From assembly GCF_963676735.1 (NCBI RefSeq), contig NZ_OY781464.1:2637001-2701000 (forward strand): a DNA stretch of 64,000 nt, read 5' to 3'. The notes beneath the pieces were generated by a model that was given only the letters and a program-made list of their open reading frames with translations, was not told where the DNA came from and searched no databases. This DNA is from an uncultured Draconibacterium sp. GTDB taxonomy: Bacteria; Bacteroidota; Bacteroidia; Bacteroidales; Prolixibacteraceae. Below, in pieces: positions 26,711 through 35,206 of this stretch. The stretch's first letter is position 1. Each line of letters opens with the position of its first letter. A program made the translations under genes and the position numbers.

Positions 26711-27367
26711 TTAATTTTTCACCACAATACCCAGTTTTTCAAGCAGCTGGGGTTTATCGGCCAGGGCAATGCGGGCAATAACTTCGTAGTCGTTAACCCA
26801 CTCGCTAAGTTCTTCCAGCTTTTCGTCGCGTTGCTGGGTAGCATTTTGGGCATCGCCCATTTCTCTTTTCTTGGTTTCCGAAGCGGTTGCCACCCCTTCA
26901 ACATTGGCCAGTTGTGCCTGCAATTTTTCTTCGGTTTGCCCAAAGCCGGCCAAGGCTGCTTTCCACTCTTCGTTTGCCAGAATGGCACGGTAAAAACCAC
27001 GGGTTTGTTTTAACCACCCGCTTAGGGTTGTTGCCCGGCGTCCGCTTAAATCAAGTGTAGAAATAGCTTTTACATCTTTTTTAAAAGCTATTTTACAAAT
27101 GGCAAGCATGGTCATGTAATCGTCATGGGCTTCTGTGCGTTGGCTTTCATAGTTAGCCTGGGCAGCATCTACCTCGCCATACTCCTGTTTTTGGGTTTCG
27201 TATAAAGTTGTAGCATCTGCGAGCAAAGTTGTGCCCTCATTAAATTTCTCGGCTGTATAGCCAAACGGCGACACAGCATTAAGTACCTTCGGATCGCTCT
27301 TACTGTTATTTATTCGCAATCCCGATTGAAATAAAATTTCTTCTGCATTCATTTTTGAAGTATTCAT
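26711..27367 (-). CDS. internally duplicated helical protein, unknown function
   Basis: 218 residues, almost all helix-forming. Two halves of about 100 residues are related: PFGYTAEKFNEGTTLLADAT followed by ETQKQEYGEVDAAQA, and GFGQTEEKLQAQLANV followed by ETKKREMGDAQNATQ. SLSGWLKQTR-type sequence (LSGRRATTLSGWLKQTRGFY) links them. I recall similar FGYT-motif proteins as unnamed hypotheticals in many bacteria outside CRISPR loci, so its place between RAYT and cas9 may be chance. The alternative start M6 is possible. There is no signal peptide or membrane segment. Confidence 0.7.
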   Translation of the reverse strand: MNTSKMNAEEILFQSGLRINNSKSDPKVLNAVSPFGYTAEKFNEGTTLLADATTLYETQKQEYGEVDAAQANYESQRTEAHDDYMTMLAICKIAFKKDVKAISTLDLSGRRATTLSGWLKQTRGFYRAILANEEWKAALAGFGQTEEKLQAQLANVEGVATASETKKREMGDAQNATQQRDEKLEELSEWVNDYEVIARIALADKPQLLEKLGIVVKN

Positions 27368-27547
27368 ACAAAAAAATTAAAATTTTATAAGTTGTGATAA
27401 ACATCCTGCTTGCTAAAGCAGCTTAAGGGCGAACATGGAGAGAAACTGAAAATTGGAGGCTAATAACCAGCATTTTTTGGGTTTTTCTCGGTTCAGGGTC
27501 GATTAACAATATTTACATGAACGATTTTTGGGTTTTTATTGATTTAA

Positions 27548-27745
27548 CCGCTGCGGAATGCAATTTTCCGGCGCGGAATGCAATTCAACGTGGTAGTGTT
27601 GCATTCCGCAGCGGTTTTTCTCATTCCGCAGTGGTTTTTCCCGTTTCGCACCGGTCGGGTGCCATTCCGCGATGGTTTTTCCCGTTTCGCGGTGGTTGTG
27701 TGCCTTTTCGCGTCGGTTTTCACTATTCCGCAGCGGTTTTTGGCA
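27548..27745. repeat. degenerate GC-rich tandem repeat (20-21 bp unit) with inverted copies
   Basis: Seven head-to-tail units of 20 or 21 bp run from about 27604 to 27745, consensus near TTCCGCAGCGGTTTTTCCCG. Two copies in the opposite orientation precede them. The outermost inverted pair is a perfect 16 bp match: CCGCTGCGGAATGCAA (27548-27563) against TTGCATTCCGCAGCGG (27599-27614). Base composition is clearly unlike the AT-rich flanks. Open frames cross it on both strands, but they simply follow the periodicity. The rest of the 614 bp gap (27368-27981) holds two palindromes and no supported gene. Confidence 0.8.
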
Positions 27746-27880
27746 TTTTGTTTTTGGTTTCTTACTTCTTTCTTCCAAAACACTTTCGGGTTCGCCATAC
27801 TCCGAAAGGATTTTCATAATCCCTGAAAAGGTTAGCAGACCTACGGGTGTTTTGAGCTTAAAAGCCTTTTTTTTAGTACA

Positions 27881-27915
27881 ACTTTTCCAACGTTTCAGAA
27901 CTTTGAAAAATTTAG
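27881..27915. repeat. degenerate TTTTCCAAAGTT-type palindrome
   Basis: CAACTTTTCCAACGTTTCAG then AACTTTGAAAAA is a decayed relative of the perfect palindrome at 24640-24668. The two sit on either side of the cas2-cas1-RAYT-218aa block. Confidence 0.5.
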
Positions 27916-27940
27916 GTTCTTATTCTTTGTATCTCTTTTT

Positions 27941-27971
27941 ATCCTTCAAGGTTTTGGAAACCTTGAAGGAT
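27941..27971. repeat. REP-like palindrome, copy e (after cas9)
   Basis: Arms TCCTTCAAGGTTT (27942-27954) and AAACCTTGAAGGA (27958-27970), extended by A/T at each end. It begins 11 bp beyond the cas9 stop. There is no T run, so it is not an ordinary terminator. Confidence 0.88.
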
Positions 27972-27981
27972 TGGATTTTAT

Positions 27982-30900
27982 TTATATTCTCTCAATCTTG
28001 CCTATCGGAGAAATCCTAAAATCTATCCCCTCAACAAGAAAATTCCAATTTTTCTTTGTTATTCTGTACCAAGGTACACTATCATCAAGTTTAAGTTGAG
28101 AATCTTTCAACTTATTCTCATCCATATACTTCTGAATTGTTATTTCATTTTTATCAGTACTCTTCTTTTTCATTGCTGAATTATGAATACAAAAATTAAT
28201 TCGAAGAGGAGGTCCTGTCTCAATAGCATCAATCCTATAAAGTCTTTTAGAAAATGTATTGGCAAGCTCCGTTGAAATGTCGTTATGATTTATACATTTT
28301 ATAAAATCTTCTTTCTCATCTTCATCTTTATAAAACAAAACATACTTTCCTGACTGAATAATTTTGGGATTTGAAACTAATACCTCCTGTTTCCCATCTT
28401 TAAATTTCACATTGGCTGGGAATGGTGAATTTTGCACTTTGTCACCTCTTAAAAAGTCTGCGACTTCATAATCTGTAACAATCTCTAAATGACGTTCAAC
28501 TTTTTTTAATTCGCCTGTTGCTTTATCTATTTTTTCAAACTCATAAATTGCAGCAGCATATGTCATATCCTTTACTGACAATGCATAATGCTTATGCGCC
28601 ATACTTTCTTTTTCACTTCCATCTTTCATTGCTTTATGAGAGTTTTCTTTAATGCTTATCGGATTAATACTTTTAAAGCACCTTACTCTTCCAATCTTTG
28701 TGGCCTCACTTCTGTATTGTAACCTTAGTTTTCTCTTTTTATCATCAAGTAACACAACTTCTTCTTGACTATTACATTTTGAAATTTCTTCAATAACTGC
28801 CAATACCTGCTTCATTATTTTTTTAGGAGGAATAGTAAACAGTATAGCTCTTTCTTCATCTTTAGGTTTCAACAACTTGCTTCTCCGATTGTCATCCGTA
28901 ATTATTTTCCGAAGAGTCTCATCAACAATAGAGTTCGTAGCTTTTCTTGCGTCTTCCAGCTTCTTCCGAATATTATTAAACACAATGTCTTCTCCATTCT
29001 TATTCTTTTGAAGAATTATATTGTTGTTTTCATCGAATTTAAACTTGCCTTCATCATTCAATTCGGGCTTCTTTAATGCTCCATATAAAGTTGCTTCATG
29101 AAATCTTCGCCTTAATCCATTTGTTTTAGCATCACTTCTATCATTATGCCAGGTATAACGTGCTTCTTTTTCGTAACAAACATCCTTATTTTTATTTCGC
29201 ACATATAAATAGCCCTGTGAATAAATTGTGTCCTCAGAGTACTCCGGATAATCACCTAACACCTCAAGCCTTTTTTTCTTTCCATCTTTAAAACAGTGCA
29301 ACACAAAATCAGGATTCTCGTCACACATCTTCCCTTTTACGGGTATTTTATTACCATGAATATCTGTTTTATATTTCCATTCAAGAACGTTACCATCGCC
29401 ATCAATATTTGCGGCTCTATGTTCAACTTTCCCTCTGGACCTAATCTTTTTCTTTGTTTGCTTTTTAAGGTTGTCCTGAAATCTTCTTGAAACTAAAACA
29501 GAGTTTCCCAAATTTTCCAGGTCGTCACGGAATTGACTCCAAGGAACCAAATCGTCTTTTGCTTTCTCAAGCTTTTCTTTAAGGCTTGAAATCTTAGCCT
29601 CATCTCCCTCCTTGTCAAACCAAGTTGCCTTTTTGTATTGGTTATTTATTTTATAATACCGTTCTAGTTTTGCCAAAGCATCTGGTTTTCTACGTGCAAA
29701 ATCAACTGCACACGCACAAAAAACAGCGTCAATAGTATGGTGAGTGTGGTAATTCCGGCTTTTCTCATATCCAACGATTGTCCTGTATTCGTCAATAAAC
29801 CGGGAGCTAATATTGGAAACATTATCAAAGCAGCTTCTCAAATACATCAAAGCATATTTATTAATTATGCTTATATCCGCGAATTGCCTGTTTTTAAAAC
29901 CATCAGTTATCTCTTTAATCTTGAAATTATTCACCTTCGTTTTCCAGTATTTAAGATGCAAACGTAAATAATGTCGTTCCTGAATATTCTGATTTTTACG
30001 CTCCTTATCTTGAATATTCTTTGCTTTCCCTTTTTGCTTCTCAATTCTTTTTTCGAGTTCTTCAACCTTAATCTCCCAACGTTCAATAAATTGGGCAACC
30101 TTCTTTCTATCTTCAGCCTCTAACTCAAAAGGTGCTTTATTCCCTTTTTTATATCTATTGAAATGGCTTTCAGCAATCGTTTTATTTGCCAAAGAATTAT
30201 CAAAAGATTTGCTTAACGGAACGGTGTGTTCAAAATCGTATTTGTTTCCATTTAAAAGGTCAGCCATGCCAATAGGATTATGCGTATAAGGACATATTCC
30301 TTTTTGTTCTCTCCACAAGCGATACTTTTCAATAGCATATTGAGGAAGTTTAATACGGTCTTCTTTTTTTGTGTATTGGGCTGTGTGTTCTTCCAGTTTT
30401 GTATAAAATGCCTCAGAATCTTGTTCATCGTCAAGCTGTTCAACCCAAAATTTAACTCTCTGACCTTCTTCAACACTAGGAGTTTTTTTTATGTTTTTTT
30501 CCTTATAAAACTCCTCTAAAAGATGTTTATAAAACTCATTCTCTGTTTCTCTTTCCCTCTGATAGCGCTCAATAGCTTTTCGCATATTGTAATCGTTAAC
30601 ATCCCTACCGAGTTCAACAATAATTTGAGTTTCATTGTCAATAATATTGGTCTTTAGCAATTCATTTACGACTTTCCGCAATTCACACATTGAGCGCATA
30701 AACAACGGATTTTTTATTGAATCGATAATTGGACTACCAAGCAATCTCAGTCCTTTATCATTGTACTCAACCTTCTCATATAATTCAATTGCAGAAGGAT
30801 GATAAACTTTGTCAGTTAATTGCGTAGCAATTCCTAAATTATTGACGAGATAATCTTTTACTTTTTGTTTTATGGATTCTGTTTTTATAAACTGTCCTCC

Positions 30901-32607
30901 AACGCCACCTTGTCTTAGTTGATTTTCAAAATTGTTTCCAAGTTCATCCAGTATACTGATTTGCTCTACTTCCGAAAGGTCATTCCATGTTTTCTCTCCG
31001 AATTTCTTTTTAGCCTGCTTTTCAATTATTTGCTTGTCAATATCATCAATTTGATAATTAGAATGAGCATTTTTAGATTCGTTCCTGAAAGTGGAAATAC
31101 AATCATTCACAATCGTATTTCGTTTTTTCTCATCCCCATAATTATTGAAAATATCCAGAATATCTTCATAAATATCATCAGGTAAGTCATCATCTTTATC
31201 TAAACCCAATACAGTTGGAATATTTGCAAAAATTATTGCTTGGTCTAATCGAAAACCCTTTTTTAAGAACGGTATTATTTTAGCAATAGCCTTAAAACTT
31301 AAATTAGTATATCCCTGAGTTATCGGAGCCTCCAATAATTTTTTGGATTGTTCAGGTTCTAATTCAAATATTTCTTTTGCAATCTTCAATAATGGTTCAT
31401 CTTTTTTATCTTGGATATAATGGTCGAATAAAAGATGCCAGATATCGAAAATGTTATATTCGATTTCATTTCCTTTTGAATTAACCCCATTCCTTTTAAA
31501 AATTTTAGTTTTCCATTCATTGCCAAATATCGCTTTCAGATGAGCACTCACAGGACAACCGCTGACCGTGATATTATCTTTATAATTGAACTCATAAAGG
31601 TCTGCGTTATCATGCTTGTCAAATTTTTTGCGAATATCTTGAAATTTGAAAGATGTCTTTTGCCTAAAAAATGTCGGAACAATATCTTTCTCAATATCTA
31701 ATTCAAAATAAGTTTGCTCATACAGAGATTTGAACTCCTTTTTTGGTTCATCCTTTCTTTTAACCTTTATATTATTGATAAAGGAGTACATTCTGTATTC
31801 CTCAAATTCAACTGAACTTATCGGACAACGAGGTTTCCCTTTTTCAAAAACGCACCTACCAACATTACCTTTCTGTGATTTTAAAGGTCGTGCGTCAAAA
31901 ATAGTCCGTCTAACATCTTCAATAAAATCGTTATTCAAATTCTGATTTTTACAGATACCTTTGAAATCATCTTCTAAAGTAATTCTTGATATATTATTCT
32001 TTTCTGAAGAATTCCTTACCTTTTTTCCTTCAGATAAATCATTATATAACTTCTGACTCAGTGAAATATCTCCATTTTTTGCACGATATTCTCTATCTAG
32101 CACAATATCTTTTGGTAAATTTCTTTCATTACCATTACTTTCGCCATCAACTGAAGTACTATCCTTTTTGTTGCTTTTAAAACCTCTTCTCTGGGTTAGA
32201 TGATAAAAAATGCGCCCCAATTCTTTTTGCGATAATTTCCCTCCATCAATTGCCTTTTTCCGCAAATCATATGGATTCAATTTAAACCAATCAATTAATT
32301 CTTGTCTTACTGGATATTTCTTCGATTTATGCCAGGCAATTAATTCCTCTTCTGTAAAAGGATGGTATTCTGCCCCTAAAAGACGCAACAATTCTATTTT
32401 CCTGCCCTTTCTTCTGTAATTTAATTTCCGTGCACCTCTGTGCAGCGTACGTTCTGCAGCTCTTGATGAATCTTGATGTTCATCGCCATAGCCACGTTGG
32501 AAAATCCTTACCCCTTTATCCACAAGAGCAAATTTTCCATCTTCTTTTTCTACCACAGCCCATCCGATGCTGTTTGTTCCGAGGTCGAGTCCTAATATTT
32601 TAGCCAT
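27982..32607 (-). CDS. cas9: Cas9 effector nuclease, long type II-C form
   Basis: 1541 residues. RuvC-I is ILGLDLGTNSIGWAVVE (Asp8). The arginine-rich bridge helix spans about 49-78 (SRAAERTLHRGARKLNYRRK). RuvC-II is IIVELGRDVN (Glu665). HNH is YDFEHTVPLSKSFDNS (His794) with NRYKKGNKAP. RuvC-III is YHTHHTIDAV (His957, Asp960). All catalytic positions are filled, with Glu rather than Asp just before the HNH His. Many II-C Cas9s are about 1000-1100 residues; Bacteroidota versions of 1400-1600 are known. No csn2 or cas4 is present, which defines II-C. The long C-terminal third should hold the PAM-interacting domain; the PAM cannot be read. Confidence 0.97.
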   Translation of the reverse strand: MAKILGLDLGTNSIGWAVVEKEDGKFALVDKGVRIFQRGYGDEHQDSSRAAERTLHRGARKLNYRRKGRKIELLRLLGAEYHPFTEEELIAWHKSKKYPVRQELIDWFKLNPYDLRKKAIDGGKLSQKELGRIFYHLTQRRGFKSNKKDSTSVDGESNGNERNLPKDIVLDREYRAKNGDISLSQKLYNDLSEGKKVRNSSEKNNISRITLEDDFKGICKNQNLNNDFIEDVRRTIFDARPLKSQKGNVGRCVFEKGKPRCPISSVEFEEYRMYSFINNIKVKRKDEPKKEFKSLYEQTYFELDIEKDIVPTFFRQKTSFKFQDIRKKFDKHDNADLYEFNYKDNITVSGCPVSAHLKAIFGNEWKTKIFKRNGVNSKGNEIEYNIFDIWHLLFDHYIQDKKDEPLLKIAKEIFELEPEQSKKLLEAPITQGYTNLSFKAIAKIIPFLKKGFRLDQAIIFANIPTVLGLDKDDDLPDDIYEDILDIFNNYGDEKKRNTIVNDCISTFRNESKNAHSNYQIDDIDKQIIEKQAKKKFGEKTWNDLSEVEQISILDELGNNFENQLRQGGVGGQFIKTESIKQKVKDYLVNNLGIATQLTDKVYHPSAIELYEKVEYNDKGLRLLGSPIIDSIKNPLFMRSMCELRKVVNELLKTNIIDNETQIIVELGRDVNDYNMRKAIERYQRERETENEFYKHLLEEFYKEKNIKKTPSVEEGQRVKFWVEQLDDEQDSEAFYTKLEEHTAQYTKKEDRIKLPQYAIEKYRLWREQKGICPYTHNPIGMADLLNGNKYDFEHTVPLSKSFDNSLANKTIAESHFNRYKKGNKAPFELEAEDRKKVAQFIERWEIKVEELEKRIEKQKGKAKNIQDKERKNQNIQERHYLRLHLKYWKTKVNNFKIKEITDGFKNRQFADISIINKYALMYLRSCFDNVSNISSRFIDEYRTIVGYEKSRNYHTHHTIDAVFCACAVDFARRKPDALAKLERYYKINNQYKKATWFDKEGDEAKISSLKEKLEKAKDDLVPWSQFRDDLENLGNSVLVSRRFQDNLKKQTKKKIRSRGKVEHRAANIDGDGNVLEWKYKTDIHGNKIPVKGKMCDENPDFVLHCFKDGKKKRLEVLGDYPEYSEDTIYSQGYLYVRNKNKDVCYEKEARYTWHNDRSDAKTNGLRRRFHEATLYGALKKPELNDEGKFKFDENNNIILQKNKNGEDIVFNNIRKKLEDARKATNSIVDETLRKIITDDNRRSKLLKPKDEERAILFTIPPKKIMKQVLAVIEEISKCNSQEEVVLLDDKKRKLRLQYRSEATKIGRVRCFKSINPISIKENSHKAMKDGSEKESMAHKHYALSVKDMTYAAAIYEFEKIDKATGELKKVERHLEIVTDYEVADFLRGDKVQNSPFPANVKFKDGKQEVLVSNPKIIQSGKYVLFYKDEDEKEDFIKCINHNDISTELANTFSKRLYRIDAIETGPPLRINFCIHNSAMKKKSTDKNEITIQKYMDENKLKDSQLKLDDSVPWYRITKKNWNFLVEGIDFRISPIGKIERI

Positions 32608-32811
32608 TTTTGTTTGTTTTTAAGCTCATTTATAACGAATAATACTTCGTAAAACGGTTAATTTAACTGAGGTTCGGGTCCTGTAATAGCGTTTTTGATT
32701 ACGGGGCGGGATTACCTGCTTTAAAAATTTATGTTGTTAAATATAACGAGATTGCAATAAAAATATACTACCTTAGTCGTGATTTATTTAAAACACCTGT
32801 TCAAAAACATA

Positions 32812-32898
32812 GAAAATCAATTTTACATCTTATCACAATAAGGCTATATGCCGAAGGAAAAAATTCCTGTACTCCCGCCTCGGTGGGAGTTTTTTTTT
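32812..32898 (+). ncRNA. tracrRNA
   Basis: Upstream of and divergent from cas9. The anti-repeat at 32817-32839 has 13 bases identical to the plus-strand repeat (TCAATTTTACATC), then a 4 nt mismatch (TTAT against AAAC), then CACAAT. It would pair with the minus-strand crRNA as 13 bp, a 4x4 internal loop and 6 bp. Downstream are GGC/GCC (32842-32852), GGAA/TTCC (32856-32867) and a terminator ACTCCCGC-loop-GTGGGAGT (32871-32890) with nine Ts. No consensus promoter is evident, so the 5' end is uncertain. Confidence 0.92.
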
Positions 32899-32911
32899 GG
32901 GTTATATAACT

Positions 32912-32926
32912 AAACCTTGAAGGTTT
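32912..32926. repeat. half-length REP-like palindrome, copy f
   Basis: AAACCTT-G-AAGGTTT, the inner half of the family palindrome, between the tracrRNA terminator and the next gene's terminator. Confidence 0.5.
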
Positions 32927-32933
32927 AAACCAT

Positions 32934-32967
32934 AAAAAAACGGACTACGTAAATACGAAGCCCGTTT
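32934..32967 (-). terminator. terminator of the 590-residue protein gene
   Basis: Arms 32938-32950 (AAACGGACTACGT) and 32955-32967 (ACGAAGCCCGTTT) pair with two mismatches. On the minus strand the hairpin is followed by seven Ts. It lies 22 bp past the stop codon. Confidence 0.75.
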
Positions 32968-32988
32968 CTATTTTCAAAATAATAATTC

Positions 32989-34761
32989 TTATAATTCTTT
33001 CTCCAGCACCGGATATTTTTTCAATAAGTTCTCCAGTTCTTCCACCACATCTTTTTTCTTTTCGGCAAAAAGTATTTTGTAGTAGTCGATTCCGTCTACC
33101 AGGTTCTGTTTAAATTTTACCAGGTTACGTTTTTCTTTTACGTCCTCCACATTTTTCTGAAAAGCCTCAATACGCTCCTTAAAAATATCGAGGTACATAT
33201 TTAGCTCTTTTAAAAATAGATGTGGGCGGTAGCCCTTATCCAGAAGATTAATGCGCCCGTAAATATGATCCACCATTTCTTTCAGGCTCGATATTTTGGA
33301 AAAATACGCCAGGTTCGGCCCCGGGCACACCGTAACTTTATCGGTGGGTTGTACCTCAATTTCTTTTGATTGCAGCGTTGAGATGCCCAGGCCTACACAT
33401 AAACATTCGGGTTCGGTAATTTTATCAAAAGCTTTTTTGTATTCCTTTTCGGGCAGGTTCAACTCCTCCAGTTCGGCCAGTTTTTTACTTTGGTATTGGC
33501 GCGACGAGGTACAAATTGGTTTTTCGGTGTATTCGGTATTGTAACGCAAAAACCCTTTGGTACAAGGCATACCGGCTTTTCCATCGGCAGCCATTGCCAA
33601 ACGCAGCTTACTCATCGATGCGCCTTTAATGCTGTTAAACGGTACGCCCAGGGGCGATAATCCGCTGTAGTAATAATCCTTTTCCTTGCCTTTTGCCAGC
33701 AGATTCATGGTTTCGGTATCGATACTAATGACCTCGGGAACCAACATAAACGGCGACCCCCAGCCCACACTGTCCATATTGTAATAGTCAAGCAGCAGCT
33801 GGTGTTCTTCAAAGTTGCCTACCCCACCCTGCGCCGTAATTTTTAGTTCGGGCTCGTTTTGCGGTTGCACCAGCGCTTTCTTTTGCAGCGCACTTTTATA
33901 CAAATCAATACAGGTATCAAACAGTTTTTTGCGGTTTAAGCGAAATTCGTCGAGTATAGGCCCAAACAATACGCCATTGGTAGGAAAAGCGTGTCCGCCA
34001 CAATTTACCCCCGATTCGATACGGTACTCTGAAACCCACAGGCCTTTGGCAGCCAGCATTTTTCCCTGTACCAGTGCCGAACGAAAATCGCTAACTTTTA
34101 AAATGATTTTCTTTTTAATCTGCCCGCTTACATCCGGAAAAAAGTCTTTAAAATTCTCGATGTAGCTGTATAAACGTGGGCTCATACCGGCCGAAAGCAC
34201 CAGCGAAGAGCTTAGGTTACTATTGGCAAAACCCCGCAAAGCCGCATGCGCATCGTTATATTCAATGGGCAATTCCTTCCCGTCTTTTTTATTCACCTGG
34301 TCGAGCTTGGTCATAATATTTACATCTATCGACCCCACCGGCAACTTATCGTTTACCCAGTTTTTTAACTCATCCGTCAGCGATTTCTTAAAGCCAAGCT
34401 TGTTGAATTTCTTTTTTAATTCTGCCGCTTCGGGTAGCATATCGTAATATTTTTCCAGTTCGCCACCAACACCCGACAACGAAGCTTTTACCAACTCTAC
34501 CTTTTTATTCACCACAGTTTCCATCGTATTCAGGTACGAGGTAATACGTTTAGCCCGGCAATCCTCCACTTTTTTCGAAATGGCGGTAAAGGGCAAATCG
34601 AACTTTTTACAATAAAACTCGCGCAATTTCTCCATTAAGGCATCGTCAACCAACGAAATAACCGACGAAATGCCGTAAGGCGCCACATTAGCCGGGGTAT
34701 CCATTGAATAACCTACCCCTAAAACCGGAATATGGAATGAATGTCCTTCAAATATCTTCAT
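32989..34761 (-). CDS. putative TIM-barrel protein, nitronate monooxygenase-like
   Basis: 590 residues, cytoplasmic. The N-terminus (HIPVLGVGYSMDTPANVAPY, then GISSVISLVDD) and the internal motifs VNCGGHAFPTNG and TAQGGVGN are reminiscent of the FMN-dependent 2-nitropropane dioxygenase / nitronate monooxygenase barrel, where a GGHxG motif lies near the flavin. It is much longer than typical family members (320-400) because of a Lys/Glu-rich helical insertion (about residues 55-160) and a C-terminal helical tail from about 490. Several Cys (GMPCTKG, KPICTSS, PECLCVG) cluster in the last third and could bind metal. It is a single gene between tracrRNA and a divergent TetR operon. The family call is from motif memory only. 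Confidence 0.5.
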   Translation of the reverse strand: MKIFEGHSFHIPVLGVGYSMDTPANVAPYGISSVISLVDDALMEKLREFYCKKFDLPFTAISKKVEDCRAKRITSYLNTMETVVNKKVELVKASLSGVGGELEKYYDMLPEAAELKKKFNKLGFKKSLTDELKNWVNDKLPVGSIDVNIMTKLDQVNKKDGKELPIEYNDAHAALRGFANSNLSSSLVLSAGMSPRLYSYIENFKDFFPDVSGQIKKKIILKVSDFRSALVQGKMLAAKGLWVSEYRIESGVNCGGHAFPTNGVLFGPILDEFRLNRKKLFDTCIDLYKSALQKKALVQPQNEPELKITAQGGVGNFEEHQLLLDYYNMDSVGWGSPFMLVPEVISIDTETMNLLAKGKEKDYYYSGLSPLGVPFNSIKGASMSKLRLAMAADGKAGMPCTKGFLRYNTEYTEKPICTSSRQYQSKKLAELEELNLPEKEYKKAFDKITEPECLCVGLGISTLQSKEIEVQPTDKVTVCPGPNLAYFSKISSLKEMVDHIYGRINLLDKGYRPHLFLKELNMYLDIFKERIEAFQKNVEDVKEKRNLVKFKQNLVDGIDYYKILFAEKKKDVVEELENLLKKYPVLEKEL

Positions 34762-34949
34762 TATTTAAATTATATTGACAAGGGGGAAACTCCCCTGTTG
34801 TGTTAAAACAATTGGGCGCAAAGAAAGCAAGTTATTTCTCATTTGCTTGCAACTATTGGTGCAATGCCGCTTTTGTCCATATAATTTCACTTTTATTATC
34901 AATTACTCGCTTTTCATTCGAACTGTTGCGTCTAAAATTCAACACATAC

Positions 34950-34967
34950 ATTGACCAATCGGTCAAT
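34950..34967. promoter_or_regulatory. TetR-type operator candidate 1
   Basis: Perfect inverted repeat ATTGACC-AATC-GGTCAAT in the divergent gap between the 590-residue gene and the TetR gene. The TTGACC/GGTCAA half-sites are typical of TetR/AcrR-family operators. Confidence 0.55.
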
Positions 34968-35012
34968 TATTGTTCTGTTTTTTTTTGGAATTTTAAAACA
35001 GACACCTTAACT

Positions 35013-35028
35013 TTGACCGAACGTTCAA
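35013..35028. promoter_or_regulatory. TetR-type operator candidate 2
   Basis: TTGACCG-AA-CGTTCAA, an imperfect palindrome sharing the half-site of the operator at 34950-34967, 45 bp away. Confidence 0.45.
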
Positions 35029-35044
35029 TCAATATAAAGAACCT

Positions 35045-35126
35045 AGATATGAGATACGAGTAATGAGAAGTAAGATAAAATGAGAAGAAAGAAACTCTCC
35101 ATACTCACATCTCTGTACTCATATCT
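35045..35126. repeat. short inverted-repeat element (MITE-like) upstream of tetR
   Basis: Ends AGATATGAG (35045-35053) and CTCATATCT (35118-35126). The interior is rich in GAGTA/TACTC words repeated in both orientations. No coding potential. It separates the operator-like palindromes from the tetR -7 box. Confidence 0.5.
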
Positions 35127-35155
35127 AAAGTGATTAATAAAAAATTCAAAAAAAA

Positions 35156-35163
35156 TACATTTG
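35156..35163 (+). promoter_or_regulatory. -7 promoter element of the tetR operon
   Basis: TACATTTG matches TAnnTTTG, 44 bp before the ATG at 35207; no -33 TTTG at the right distance. Confidence 0.45.
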
Positions 35164-35206
35164 AAGCTATAGGGTTTTAAAACCATTTACTGAAAAATTT
35201 AAAAAG

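Noticed and set aside
27517..27826. Overlapping ORFs of 80-100 codons on both strands
   Set aside because: They only follow the GC-rich 20-21 bp repeats and have no recognisable domain or start signal.
24450..32607. Search for csn2, cas4 or another type II subtype marker
   Set aside because: Only cas9, cas1 and cas2 are recognisable; the extra genes are a RAYT and an unrelated helical protein, so subtype II-C stands.
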